Shown here in pieces: positions 13,478 through 24,289 of a stretch of 64,000 bases of DNA. The stretch comes from Hermatobates lingyangjiaoensis (Eukaryota; Arthropoda; Insecta; Hemiptera; Hermatobatidae): NCBI GenBank assembly GCA_026182355.1, contig JAPFBL010000001.1:496001-560000 (forward strand), given 5' to 3'. The notes beneath the pieces were generated by a model that saw nothing but the letters and a program-made list of their open reading frames with translations, made no database searches and was not told the DNA's origin. Numbering within the stretch: position 1 is the first letter of the stretch; each line of letters begins with the position of its first letter. A program made the translations under genes and the position numbers.

Positions 13478-13692
13478 TAAAGAAATAGTCTCCACATATA
13501 GTAATTTAATGGTATAAACGCGTTTTGAACACATTGTGTTCTTCTTCAGGCATTAACCAAGGATGATTGTCTGTGGTACAACTGTGTTGTTGTACTCATC
13601 CTTGGTTAATTCCTGAAGAATAACTTTACGTTTTCAAAATCCGTTGGTTATATCATTAACTTACTATATGAGGAGATTATTTCATTAACTTT
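13478..13692. mobile_element. Foldback element with hammerhead-like cores
   Basis: An inverted-repeat element. The outer arms, from GAAATAGTCTCC at the left to GGAGATTATTTC at the right, are reverse complements with a few mismatches. The inner arms, CTTCAGGCATTAACCAAGG and its partner CCTTGGTTAATTCCTGAAG, also pair. The left arm carries a hammerhead-like core on the minus strand (13516-13550), and the right arm a more decayed one. The sequence to its right (about 13692-13745) recurs at 25860-25915, so this is a multi-copy family. Confidence 0.7.
13516..13550 (-). ncRNA. Hammerhead-like core (decayed)
   Basis: The minus strand reads CTGAAGA, one A, helix II GAACAC/GTGTTC, then AAAA where the consensus has GAAA, then the self-complementary ACGCGT. 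One key base (G12 to A) is wrong, and one extra base sits before helix II, so self-cleavage is unlikely for this copy. Confidence 0.4.
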
Positions 13693-13849
13693 TTTACCCT
13701 ACAATGAGTAAATACCACATAATAACTGATTGCACTACCTTAGAATTAAGTAAAATATAGTTAACAAAAGCAGTCAGCTTGAATTATTTCTTACATGGAA
13801 CAGGGAAGACCAACTGAATTGTAATTTTAAAAATTATGATAATACTGTG

Positions 13850-15050
13850 CTTACTTTAGAAGGGAACTCTGATAGATTTGTCAGAGTTGAAGGTAAGGGG
13901 CAGAATTTATTGACACCACTTGGATATGAGAATATCAAAACAAAAATGGTGATGTTAAAAAAAACTTAAGTGAGGTAAAATAAACAGTGGACTAGAAGCT
14001 GAAATAAAATTTTGAGGTGAAATGAAAAATGTGCAGAATCAGTTTAATAAATAGGAGTACAAAGATATTAATTTAGGAAATTAGCTTGAAGACTACAATA
14101 GTTGTATTCTAATAGAATTACAAAATAACATTAACTATGATGTGCTAAATAATACACATGGTCTAGAAAAAGATAAATACATTCAAAGTATTTTACACAA
14201 AGCGTCAACATATTTGATTATCGTTATTAACAAAAAATAATGCTGAAAAAAGATTTGAAAAACAAGCATGAAAAGCATTGTAAACTACAAAATTAATTAT
14301 TTGATAAAAGAGACTAATAATCAATACTAAATCTTTTAAAAAAAAGTGTGAACTTTTTAAAGATATGTAAAAAAAAGGATAAAAATCATTGATGAAATCA
14401 TTAACGAAAGAGTCTTAGAAAACTAGAGGAGGCTGAGAAGCATTGATTGCAGATTAATGAATACGCTAATGAGTTTGAGAATATTCGTGGCCATATGGAA
14501 CTCATCATTATGACGTTAGGGAAAAACAAAAAAGGTACTAGATCTTCGTTATTATGTCGACGATGAAGGCAAGCAAAGTGATTCCCATTGCTCTCTAGCA
14601 GTAGACTTAAACAAAATTTACGATTTCTTACTAGGATGTCACTTCATAGTGAAAAATTAACCCACATGACTCAATATAGAAAACAGGCTTAAAACAATAT
14701 AAATGAAGAACTTCAATGAGTTAGCAAATAAAGAGGCAAAATATTTTAAAGCTTAATTCTTATTAATTGTTAAGATAAACATATTGATGAGAAAGATTTT
14801 CTACTAATTGTACAATTACTTTTATTGCACGTAAAATATATACCTTGATTAACCTGGAAATCAGTGAGAATTGGGAATAACTTTCAATAGATAGATAGCA
14901 AGGTCAAAGTCTGGGAAATTGAACTGGCAAATAAAACTAAACTTAAGCGAATGAAATCAACCTATACAGCTTTCTAACATTCTAAAAGAGTTAATAAAAT
15001 AAAGATTGGAAACCGTGGGAGGATAAAGGATATTGAAAAGTTGAAATCAC
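13850..15050 (+). pseudogene. Possible decayed coiled-coil coding sequence
   Basis: Read on the plus strand, several short open blocks separated by stops and frame changes look protein-like and rich in K, E, L and N. Examples are RKLEEAEK followed by INEYANEFENIRGHMELI near 14408-14520, and ELANKTKLKRMKSTY near 14922-14975. Such composition would fit an old processed pseudogene of a coiled-coil protein. No family is recognised, and AT-rich noise also favours K, N and I, so this is weak. Confidence 0.2.
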
Positions 15051-17662
15051 CACTGATAGGCTAGTGTGAAGAACTTATTGCTTGGCATAGGTCTTTCCTT
15101 AAATTATCATACACGTTTGAGTTCAACTATTAATTTTCCTTTATGTTCAGAGGTTCTGGAAAACTGAAGAAAAAATCACATTGTTTATGATTTGAAGTAT
15201 AACAGTCATCTTTAAAACAGAGAAGTGCCCAGCAACAATATGGGTGCACGGACGCGATACAGAAAATTCACCATATTTGGCCTTTAATTTATTAATTGTC
15301 ATCCTAGTTAAATACCACCGTCTCTCTTTCAATTATATGAATGAATGATATATATTATATAAATGAATTAAATATATAAATCATTTATTGACGATATGTA
15401 ACCAAAGAATATATTGCGGAAGTAGCCGCGCAGAAGGGACTAGGTACCCTCCATCTTCAAATAATAGTCTTCCTTTGAGGATAAGACTGTCACATTGTAA
15501 TTAAAGAGAAGGCACTCATTTTGCTGTTCTGATTAGTGGTCTCTGTTTCATCAAATAGATGAAAACATATTATTATTATTTTTTTATTTTAATTCTACAA
15601 ATTAGGTTTTAATTTTATATTTCCATATTAATTTCTATATCCCTGTTTTCAAATTTACTTGCAATTTTCTTAATACTGGTTTAATTATATTGATTTATAA
15701 TTTTAAACATTTATTTTATCTATCCTCTTTTTGCTTAACTTTTTTTTATGCTTTAACTTAAATATATATCTCAAAAATACATTCTTTCTTAGCTGGAGCT
15801 TGGTTGCCAGCTCTCTGGGTTGCTAACCCTAACTTCGACGACGCACTGATTTGTCCACCCTTCTTCCTCCAACTGATAGTTTTACTGAAAACTAAAATAA
15901 TTAAGTGTTATTATGCAGTGTTTGCCTTAATTCAGTTAATTTGTGTACTAATGTATTTTTGGTCGTTTCGATCGTTATTTTTTACCACCTTTTGAGCGCT
16001 GTAGTGGATTAACATTTGATAAGTTTTCAGCCTCTGTCATTTCTTATGCTGCTGACAGGGATCATTTCGTAGAACATGAGATCCTAACACTAGACCTTCA
16101 CTTTGGCTTGACAGAAACCTTCTGTCAATAATTTTATTGATTACTGATGTGGTAAAACCAATGATATCACATGCACCAGATGTATAATGTACAAAGTAGC
16201 ATGTATAGCAAAAACTGGACCAATCACTATTTGTATTACTTCTAAGATTAAAAGATTAATAAACATCTTCTACTTCGATACTTATTCACATTATAGCAAA
16301 TCATTAAAACATCATTTCTTAAAGTTTTTTGCATTAAGTTTTAAAACACGAATATTATCTTCCTCGTTTCTGATAAAAAAATCTTTAAATGAGTATACAT
16401 GTACAGCATGTACTATCCATATACTACAGCATGTACGTACATTTAATCTGACATGTACAGCAGGTAACTGATCAGTGCAAATTGAGTTTTCATTGTTTAC
16501 AGCTATGTTGGCTTTTGCAGTAATGAAAATTGCTTGATTTTCTTTTTGTAGAGTATTACTTTTGGTTTAATTTTGAAAGAAAATTTCGTGTTTATGCAGT
16601 TACTGTAGTACGTAGCACGTAGAGAAAACAATTCCTGAAATCATAAAATGTACCATAATTCTCATTTTCGCCCATGTAATTTCACAAAGAAATTATTCCG
16701 CTCTTCTTCTTAAAATGTTTAATTTTTGGGTAAAAATTTTATGAAAATACGTCAAACAATGAGGCCTATTTTGTCTCATAATAGAAACCTTTTCTGTTAT
16801 GAACAAACTCAAAGTTTTCATAACTTTTTTCATTGAAAAGTAACTTTTTCATTTCTCTTCATTTGATTGAAGTTCTCCAATCACATTACCATTTTTCTTT
16901 GCCATTCTGGCCAACTTCATCTTCATATATATTATTCGTCCTTTTCCATAGCTAACAATCTCGTTCCCATTTGCTGCCTCCTTTGAAAATAAGTCAGTTA
17001 TTTCGTTACCTCTGACCCTATATGAGCTATCACCAATTGTTCTATATTGTTTTCCTGAAGTGGAATTATATTATTGGTGGAGATAAGTGTCTATTCTCAG
17101 AAGTAGAGAATTTGCTGTCTGATAAACGATGCAGTTTCTTATTTTTATTGAAATAAGTTGCTTGGTTTTATAAATATAACATCTAATGTAATTATCACAT
17201 TCATCAGTTAACAAATGACATTTGGAGTCACCTAGGTGACTGGTATTCATTTTGAGTATTGAAAATTAAAAAAAAAATTTTAATATTAATAAAAGTTAGA
17301 CTTAAGTGATAATGAAACCTTAGAAGACCGCAACTTCAAAACCAAACAAAACATTTTATTGTCTAGTTCTTTAGTCATTATAAGTTACATACATTATTAG
17401 AATGAGAGTTAATAACAGGTAATTGAGATGATCAATTAGATGTTTTTTTTTTCTAAAAATATACATTCAGCCCAAGATTATAAAACTTACTTATCCATTT
17501 CCAAACCAATATACGTGACACTAGACCGATTAAAACAGGAAGTCCAATTTTCAACCATTTCCACAAAAATGGTTGGTTCTAATGAATGAATCCAATTCAT
17601 AACTATAGTTAAATTAAAATAAATACAAAAATCAATTCATTGTCAATAAGTTTGATATTATG

Positions 17663-17706
17663 TTTACTTTTAGTAAAGTTGGGTGTAGGCCACACCAAAT
17701 TTTTAA
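17663..17706 (-). repeat. Copy of the GTGGCC repeat end
   Basis: The minus strand matches the end motif ATTTGGTGTGGCCTACAC followed by ACTTTACTAAAAGTAA, a variant of the motif at 23189-23232, 53432-53473 and 54258-54300. It probably marks the terminus of a dispersed transposon family. Confidence 0.65.
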
Positions 17707-18267
17707 ATATGACTTGTAACCTAACTTCAATTACATGTTCCCGTTACCTTCAGTAAAAGTTACTATATAAAATTTGATTACTATTAACCAGTTAGAAGTG
17801 TATAATGAATTCTTAAAGTTCATTATATAGGTATTATATGCTGCAATTCTCTTACATAATAAAACGTATCTGTTTTAATATATATTATGTTTCCTTATAT
17901 AGTTTTATAGTATATATTACATAAATTTAAAATTTTAAACAAATTAAAATAACTTTTATTTAACAATTTTAAAGTAATTAATTTAAAGCAGTTTTATATA
18001 CAACTATAAATATAACAAACAATATTTTAGCTACTGACAATGTTTTTTTGATTTACAGCAGTTATTTAGACGTTTAATTGTGCAATGTTTAGTGAAATTT
18101 TTGATTGAAATATGTTTTTTTAATGTTGTCCATATCCATATTTATAAATTCAATTTTAAATGTTATGTAATTAATAATTAACAAAGCTAGTTCTCTTTCA
18201 GTGCATTTATAAAAAAACATACGAAGAGTTACAAATTAATAAGATAGTACAAAATTATTAAAAAAAC

Positions 18268-18423
18268 CTTTTCGAGAACGAAGTCAAGAATGTAAGGGAA
18301 GGCTACCCATCCAAATCCTATACCTCCGATAGCCAATGCTACTCCCGTTTTACCCCAGGACCTAGGATTCGACTGCACCACCTGCTCTGTAAGCCTCTGA
18401 AATCTTGTTTTTGCCACCACCAT
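18268..18423 (-). CDS. CD36/SCRB-type receptor, coding exon 1 (start)
   Basis: I start at the ATG at 18423 (context ATCATGG); the open frame runs three codons further upstream but only to a GTG. The exon gives 52 residues: a short basic cytoplasmic tail MVVAKTRFQRLTEQVVQ, then SNPRSWGKTG, then a hydrophobic segment VALAIGGIGFGWVAFPYIL that fits the family's N-terminal membrane anchor, and finally DFVLEK. The FP-x-[IL][LI]-x(3)-[VL]-x-K ending is typical of CD36 relatives just after the membrane. The donor is AAG|GTTTTTTT, weaker than usual, but the join to exon 2 restores the family pattern exactly. Confidence 0.85.
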
Positions 18424-18592
18424 GATAGACACGTGTCACTAGAAGAATCCAGAAGTGAAACTAAAACGATACAAAGACGTTATAGAAGAAAAATCCTCGG
18501 TCAAGGTCCTGAACCTGACAGTAGCAGTATGAGATTCATAATGCAACACCTCCTTGGCTCACACTTTGCTAAGAGTTTGCATGTCTTGGATC

Positions 18593-18601
18593 TTATAAAT
18601 A
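18593..18601 (-). promoter_or_regulatory. Possible TATA-like element of the SCRB gene
   Basis: On the minus strand TATTTATAA lies about 170 bases upstream of the exon 1 ATG. This would suit a TATA box with a 5' UTR of roughly 140 bases. In DNA this AT-rich such a match is cheap, so it is only a candidate. Confidence 0.2.
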
Positions 18602-18940
18602 GGTAATCAAAACAAAATCACAGCAACAATCAACGAATCAATAAACTTTTTCCTTGAAAATTATTATTTCTACTTTCTTGAAGGACAAGGTTTTCTTACC
18701 TTGGTTTTTTGCATTCCATAATAGCATCATAATTATAAAGAATTGGTATCATCTTAAAATTTTATATGGCTGAACTAAAAAAATATAAATTTCAAAATGA
18801 TATGATATAAGCTTTATCATTATATTGTTATATTTTGAAACAATCGTTCCTAATTCTTTCTTTGCTATTATGTAATAAATTTATTAATGTATTAAGGAAT
18901 GAAAAAGTAACAAGTATTTAAACGGGTTCTAGATAGAAGA
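18602..18940. other. Intergenic, nothing recognised
   Basis: AT-rich sequence upstream of the receptor gene with no ORF or repeat I can identify. Confidence 0.5.

Positions 18941-18980
<40 letters not shown>
18941..18980. repeat. (TA)n microsatellite
   Basis: A near-perfect TA dinucleotide run. Further TA tracts follow at about 19180-19208, 19324-19368, 19494-19508 and 19726-19770, bracketing the repeat units of this cluster. Confidence 0.95.
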
Positions 18981-18981
<1 letters not shown>

Positions 18982-19175
18982 TGTCTCATTAAAAATAAAT
19001 CTCCAGCTGATCATAAATGCACTCCCAGTTATTAATTATTCCAGGAAAAAATTTCCCTTTTTGTAGTCTTGTAGCAATTAGAATGTATTGATTTTTTTTA
19101 TGAATTACTAATTTTATATTTAACTAGTTCAACACCCGGCAAAATATAATATTTTCCGATGGATATAATAACCAT

Positions 19176-19208
<33 letters not shown>

Positions 19209-19211
<3 letters not shown>

Positions 19212-19323
19212 CACACAGGAAAGAGAAAAACAAATATAGACACACACAAAAGACTCACAACGATATTTCGACAGTCGTCGTCATCGGGCAGAATTAGTCC
19301 CTTTGAGTAGCTGAAGCTAACTC
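19209..19323 (-). repeat. Short TA-flanked unit with degenerate hammerhead-like motif
   Basis: This segment between TA tracts reads, on the minus strand, CGATGAC, GAC, GACT, GTC, GAAA, a layout like the hammerhead core but with the leading CTG changed. It is probably a relative of the neighbouring families. The cleavage-site side does not pair convincingly. Confidence 0.3.
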
Positions 19324-19337
19324 ATATATATATATAT

Positions 19338-19368
<31 letters not shown>

Positions 19369-19434
19369 AAGATTTCACATAAACACGTGAAATAACGAAC
19401 AATGATCAAACCACAATAAGAAATGGGAAAACAA

Positions 19435-19478
19435 GACTAAGATCCTTCAACCGTAACAAGCGGTCTTCGCCAGAGTCC
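19435..19478 (-). ncRNA. Hammerhead-like core, family A (two core changes)
   Basis: The core reads CTGGCGA and GAAG instead of CTGACGA and GAAA. The helix II pairing GACCG/CGGTT and the outer GACT/AGTC pair are kept. It is a decayed copy. Confidence 0.35.
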
Positions 19479-19572
19479 AATGTGGTTTGATCATTTATAT
19501 ATATATAAAGATTTCACATAAACACGTGAAATAACAATCAATAATCAAATCACAATAAGAAAAAGGAAAAAA

Positions 19573-19615
19573 GACTTAGATCTTTCAACCGTAACAAGCG
19601 GTCTTCGTCAGAGTC
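19573..19615 (-). ncRNA. Hammerhead-like core, family A (consensus intact)
   Basis: The minus strand reads GACT, CTGACGA, A, GACCG-loop-CGGTT, GAAA and the palindromic AGATCT, then A and AGTC. Helix I is GACT/AGTC, helix II is GACCG/CGGTT, and helix III would form only in a dimer because AGATCT is self-complementary with no loop. One extra A before helix II departs from the standard hammerhead. Confidence 0.5.
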
Positions 19616-19738
19616 AACAACCCAACTGAAAGAAAACTGAAGTAGAAAGATCTTAGTCTTTTTTCCCTTTTCATACCGTGGTTTAATCATTGATTGTTAT
19701 TTCGCGTTTTTATGTATAATCTTTTATTATATATATAT

Positions 19739-19769
<31 letters not shown>

Positions 19770-19770
19770 A

Positions 19771-20234
19771 TGTAGCATGAATCAAATTCACAAAGAACGT
19801 AAGTTATATAAATAACTGCTCATTTGGAAACGAATTTATTGAATCATACTTACAAAAGAAAATGAACAACCTAAAAAATTTAGCTCTCTTTGAAAATGAT
19901 GTAATTTAAAATATAATTCTATGAATCTTTAAAAACAGGATAAATATATTTCCTCTGATAGCATTCTAATTAATCATACTTTTTACTATTTTCGAATAGC
20001 ACTTTTAAGTTTTATAAAAAACGTATTTGTCATTTGTCTCATGCTAATATATCAAGACAAAAATAATACTTATCTTAAATTAAATAATATCTTTATCATG
20101 CTTATGTTGCTTGTTTACATATCTGCAGTACATACATACAGTACAATTTCAATTTATAAACGGAAACTAATGAGTAATTTCTGAATACACAACATTTCTT
20201 GTTAACATTTTTTCTTGCTCGTCATTTGCTTGAT
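19771..20234. other. Intergenic, nothing recognised
   Basis: AT-rich DNA between the TA/hammerhead cluster and the helicase pseudogene. No gene seen. Confidence 0.5.
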
Positions 20235-21143
20235 TATGCCGCATATTATTAGGAAACTCTGGTTGTTGAATACAAACTTTTATGTGGTTTGATCTCCAAA
20301 ACGCCTTAAAACAGCATACAATCAGTCATGAGTAAATACTGGTAATGGTAGATAGAGTCCATATTTATTCAAACTTTTATTAATCAGGCCCAAGCTTTTG
20401 CTAATTGATATTGCAAAGGCCTGAAAATAAATTGTCGTCTCTTGAGAATAAATAGCAGTCTGAGTTAGACTCCTGCAAGCTCATTTAGGGATAAGAGGAA
20501 TATTTTCTTCTTTGATTTCACCAAACTTCCTTGTCATGATTAATGTTTCTGAAGCTGCAAGAACTGTGTATCTTTAACCGTGGCAGTGTCCTCTTTGCTG
20601 ATCTATATTTCTAAGAAGCATTACTGAAGCACCAATTTTCAAGTTAATAACATGAGGAAACAGTCTGAGGCTGATAAGAGAATTTAAAAACTCCCGTTGA
20701 TACAATATAACTTGACGATCTTCAAGTTATCAATAAAATAATTGTGTTGATACTTTTCAATGAGATCAAACCACCAGGTAATAATATCATCCTTAATTAT
20801 ATCAACGTCATTATTTTTTGTCGTAAGAATTACCCTCAAAGACACCAATTACTCAGTAAAATTGGTCATGAATGTAATAAACAATGTTTGCTTATAATTT
20901 CCATACGTATTTGAAGATATTTCATTTAAGTCTTGTAAATACGGGTGAGGTCACTAGCAACTGTTTTTCTTCTACTCGGCGAAGCCACTGAGCATAGCAT
21001 TGAAGATGTGTGAAAGTGACCAAGTCACCATATTGCTGCAGCTCTTTTCTCTCATATTTTCTAAAAGATGCAGAACATGGCAATACTGACAAACTAAAGA
21101 TTTCTTGATGAAAGCATCGAGACATCTTGACTTTGAGAATCAA
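20235..21143 (-). pseudogene. Second Helitron/Pif1-type helicase pseudogene
   Basis: Read on the minus strand from right to left, blocks in several frames follow the order of a Helitron Pif1-like helicase C-terminal region. They are a block around FTHLQCYAQWLRRVEEK (20922-21143), then SLRVILTTKNNDVDIIKDDI, then a stretch resembling GxPPHxLxLKxGAxVMLLRNID (about 20610-20680), IPLIPK, AFAISISKSLG (motif V region) and GLYLPLPVFTH (motif VI region, about 20310). Frameshifts and stops are frequent, so it is dead. The sequence differs clearly from the helicase of the 2934-4092 and 28798-34038 family (here PVFTH, there FFSHG), so it is an older or separate lineage. No Helitron termini were found. 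Confidence 0.65.
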
Positions 21144-22952
21144 TACATGACAAACCTTCAGATTTTAAAACAGCTGCAAAAATATATTTTTCTATCAAAT
21201 TTAAAAAATTTGCTTTATGATTGAATTGGAAACTTCTGAGGACGTTGCAAGTCTTAGTGTTTGATGGCTAATTATAAAACAGTAAAATTAAGCTAAAAAA
21301 AAACTAATATACTAAATTAAAGATTTAAAAAAAAATCGTGAAAATTTGATTACCGCTGAGGACAGCGGTAATCAAATACTTGTATATCTTTTATATATAA
21401 AGATAATAATACTTGAACTTTAGTAAAGCTATAAAAGATAATAATTCGGTTTGTACTAATGCATCACCTGCTGTGATGTCAAATATCTTTATATCGATTT
21501 AGAACGTTTTTTAGCCAATCAAGTGAAAAACATTGTTTTTTTGATGGTTTGACAAAAATTAGGGAGAAATGTGAAAAGTGAGAAATTTATTACAATGTTA
21601 ATGCAATATGATAAGAAGGAAGAATAAAATTATGAAATGTAGTTAATTAACGACAATCAAACATATATTTTATGATGCTTTCCAAAGTGTGATGAATGGT
21701 TGAATAATAGTGTTGTAACCAACTATCTGTTTCACCCTTCAACTAACGTAATGTCAGATATAATAATATAGTTGTGGGTGCGTTTAAGAACTTCAAGGCC
21801 TTTGAGTAACACTTGGGAAAAGTATACTTTCGATGATTCCACAATGAGGATACTACTTTTAAGATACTTTTTCCGTAATTTGATAGACCTGAAAGTTTGG
21901 TAATGTGCTCTAAAATTCATTCAAATCATTGTATTACTCCATTAAATAGATGTATTAGTACGGAAACTACATAATAGATTAAAACATCGCATGCAATGAA
22001 TTGCATGCTCAAATAATGTGCTGGTAAATTCATTAAATTAGCACTCAGACGTAGATTCATTACTCTAGAAACTGTATAATGGATTGCAACAATCTTATAC
22101 CTTAGAAATTAATGTAATCTCTTGGATTTACCACAACTGGAACTACGACTGTTAAAGGCTTTTCTCAAGGAATTGTCCCATCATCAGGAGACTTCACGAC
22201 ACCAATAATGATAAGTGGATTAAATTGTTATTATAAGAAGGGCTATACTAGCTAACACTAACTATGTTTTTATGCAGTATGCTCTCTGTTTTTGAATGAT
22301 CGGTCCTTACGCCTATCTCAATGAGAAAGAAGTCTAAACGTGTAAAACGAATTCATTGAAAATATTATACTAGAAATATCAAAGATATAAAAATTCTCTT
22401 GGAGATATTTTAGTCCAAGGGCTCAAATGGAAGAGTCGCTTATGTTACATTGAGTAATGCAACAGACGGACTGTTCAAGTGTATGGAATTCTTTGGTACA
22501 AAGTAGGGTTTAACCACTCTATCTTCACTTGATCTATAAAATTGCTAATACTGCTGTCATAAACCCAATGGATGATATCCATTAGTTTTATACTATCCTA
22601 AGATAAATGAAAACGGTATCCGTATTACCCATAATAATCTAGACGGACAAGATTGTCAAAGAATTACAGGAAACTGATCTCCTGGGCTTGCTTCAGCGTA
22701 GATAAGTTATTAAACATCTTTATTTTAAATATTTTGTGTAAAAGGAAATGTCCAGATTATTACGAGTAAGATTGGTATAGAAAAGGAATTTTCTTTCCGA
22801 CATAAAATATAAAAAAATGTATTTATACTCAACGTTAATAATTAGGCTTACAAGTAGTCAAATATATTGCTTCTCACAGAATATTCTATAAGTGCATCAA
22901 AGTAATCAGAATAAATCCAGCACAATTTAAGTTTTTTTTTGTTTTCAAGACC
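21144..22952. other. Intergenic, small hairpin only
   Basis: AT-rich sequence without a convincing gene. It holds the hairpin at 21345-21376 and, near 22150-22195 on the minus strand, a CTGATGA...GAAA arrangement too poorly paired to call. Confidence 0.5.
21345..21376. repeat. Perfect 13-bp hairpin
   Basis: TTTGATTACCGCT and its exact reverse complement AGCGGTAATCAAA are separated by a 6-base loop. The stem is GC-richer than its surroundings. No poly-T follows on either strand close enough to argue for a Pol III terminator. It may be the core of a tiny foldback. Confidence 0.7.
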
Positions 22953-23360
22953 TCATCTGATAATTAATGGGTCAAAAACTAATAGCGAAACTAGTAAAAT
23001 AAGTTCACTCTTTGGTGGAAACCCGGACGTAACGAAGTACAGTTTAGTAAGACAATGGACGAGTAAGAAGAGGTTAGAGCCAAACGAAGTACATACGGCC
23101 TGAAGCCTTTTTGCATCACATGTCAGCTTTCCAAAGAATTCTGCTGAGAAGACGATGGAATTCGGCTTGAAAAATTCCATCATCAGTTAAAAAAAATCTG
23201 GAGTGGCCTACACTCAACTTTACTATAAGTAAATAAATATGAAACTTCTTAGCACATAATGTCCCATTTAGACACAAATGCGTAGGAACTATTTTTGCCG
23301 CCCGCAGCGGTAGTAAGATCCTCCCACAGCGACTGATCGCTGATAAACGGTTAACATTCA
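22953..23360. repeat. Repeat fragment with GTGGCC end
   Basis: The plus strand at 23189-23232 carries AAAAAATCTGGAGTGGCC, TACACTCAACTTTACTATAA and GTAA, nearly identical to the ends at 53432 and 54258. The following 100 bases are only partly alike (cf. CATAATGTCCCATTTA here with CATAACGTCTCATTTA there). It is an older copy of that dispersed family. Confidence 0.65.
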
Positions 23361-24069
23361 AAATTTTAGAAAATCATCAAAATATTTATTTTCATTGAAT
23401 CACAATCAAGGATCTAATTTGAAACTCCTGTTATCAGTCACAGACTTACATGTTATTACAGCGCTCAAATACATATAAAGCTATCATCAAAGAAAACCAA
23501 AGATTTTTTTAAAACAAAAACGCATAATTCAAATGATAAAAAAAATGTTAAAATAAATTAACGGGCTATGCAAACAAATATAAATAAACTTTTAACTCTT
23601 TTAAAAAAATACTTTTGAACAATTTAAAATAAATTTAATTTAAATTTGCAAATACTACAGTCGAAACATTTGTTTAAAAACGGTCTTACACTCATAAACA
23701 TAGAAACAATTACAATATATATACTCATTTTGGTACAAAATTTCATTTTTTTATTTGTTAGTTTTTTATTCTTTTAATTTTTTATTATTTTCCATTTTTA
23801 CCCCTTTTAAACGCCACCACCACCTGACACATGACACCCAGGCAAGTATAATGACTTAATTTAACATGTTAAAAAATTTACCTACTAATACCTTGCTTTT
23901 AAAATAACAGTTTAAATCACAGGAAACAAGGCGAAAAACTATATCTACTGCAAATTTGATAGAAACTGTCAGATGAAATATGACCGGAGTACCCATTAAA
24001 AACCGCCTTTCATTTTCACTTATTTGAACTTGTATGTGGTTAAATCGTGTCTTGAGGTGTTGGTTCGGA
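23361..24069. other. Intergenic, nothing recognised
   Basis: AT-rich with poly-A and poly-T tracts; no gene or named repeat. Confidence 0.5.
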
Positions 24070-24185
24070 CCCCTTATTTGGTATTCGGGGCTACGCTGAT
24101 AGTACAGGGCATTCCGCTATCCACCACTTGCGGATCCACCTGGTAGCCACCCAAGCCCCAGGACCCCCCCCCCCCTCCCCCTGAC
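24070..24185 (-). repeat. GC-rich island with poly-C/poly-G tract
   Basis: In the midst of AT-rich DNA this stretch is GC-rich and ends in about 13 consecutive C at 24164-24176, followed by CTCCCCCTG. On the minus strand it encodes the end of a glycine-rich reading frame (GGGGGGSWGLGG...) that I take to be accidental. The base composition suggests an inserted fragment of foreign or transposon origin, not identified. Confidence 0.45.
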
Positions 24186-24289
24186 TTACTTAAAGATATA
24201 CATGATAGGGTAAAATAGAAGTAACTGTGTTGTGTAGACTTAACGATCATCAAATACACAGCTACTGAACAACTAATGAAAATATACAG

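Larger units (their letters stand above)
11920..18267. other. SCRB intron 1 with decayed repeats
   Basis: This 6348-base intron contains the foldback element at 13478-13692, a decayed coding-like stretch at about 13850-15050, a short cluster of CATGTAC/GTACATG repeats near 16398-16458 and one copy of the GTGGCC-type repeat end at 17663-17706. The rest is plain AT-rich sequence. A 91-codon minus-strand frame at 13031-13306 has no recognisable family feature and is not called. Confidence 0.6.
5085..18423 (-). other. CD36/SCRB (SNMP-like) gene, 5' part: 4 coding exons, 3' end off window
   Basis: Gene-level entry for four minus-strand exons. Introns are 6348, 3887 and 2381 bases, with phases 0, 2 and 0, and every junction keeps the frame. 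The joined product is 241 residues: a short cytoplasmic N-terminus, one membrane segment, then the start of the large extracellular domain. CD36-family proteins are usually about 470-550 residues with a second membrane segment at the C-terminus, so roughly half is missing, beyond the left edge. Family members bind lipids, pheromones or modified lipoproteins at the cell surface. The EWKEK motif after GPYVF resembles sensory neuron membrane proteins, but I cannot separate SNMP from a general class B scavenger receptor. Confidence 0.85.
19369..19740. mobile_element. TA-flanked hammerhead-like repeat units, family A (3 copies)
   Basis: Units of about 110-130 bases begin GATTTCACATAAACACGTGA next to TA tracts. 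Two are in direct orientation (19369-19490 and 19509-19615), and a partial inverted copy lies at about 19622-19728. The same units recur at 37245-37700 and 57618-57835. The family is flanked by TA on both sides, which suggests insertion into, or growth of, TA microsatellites. Confidence 0.75.

Noticed and set aside
22150..22195. Another hammerhead-like core on the minus strand
   Set aside because: CTGATGA and GAAA are present, but the stretch between them does not make a convincing helix II and no helix I pairing was found.
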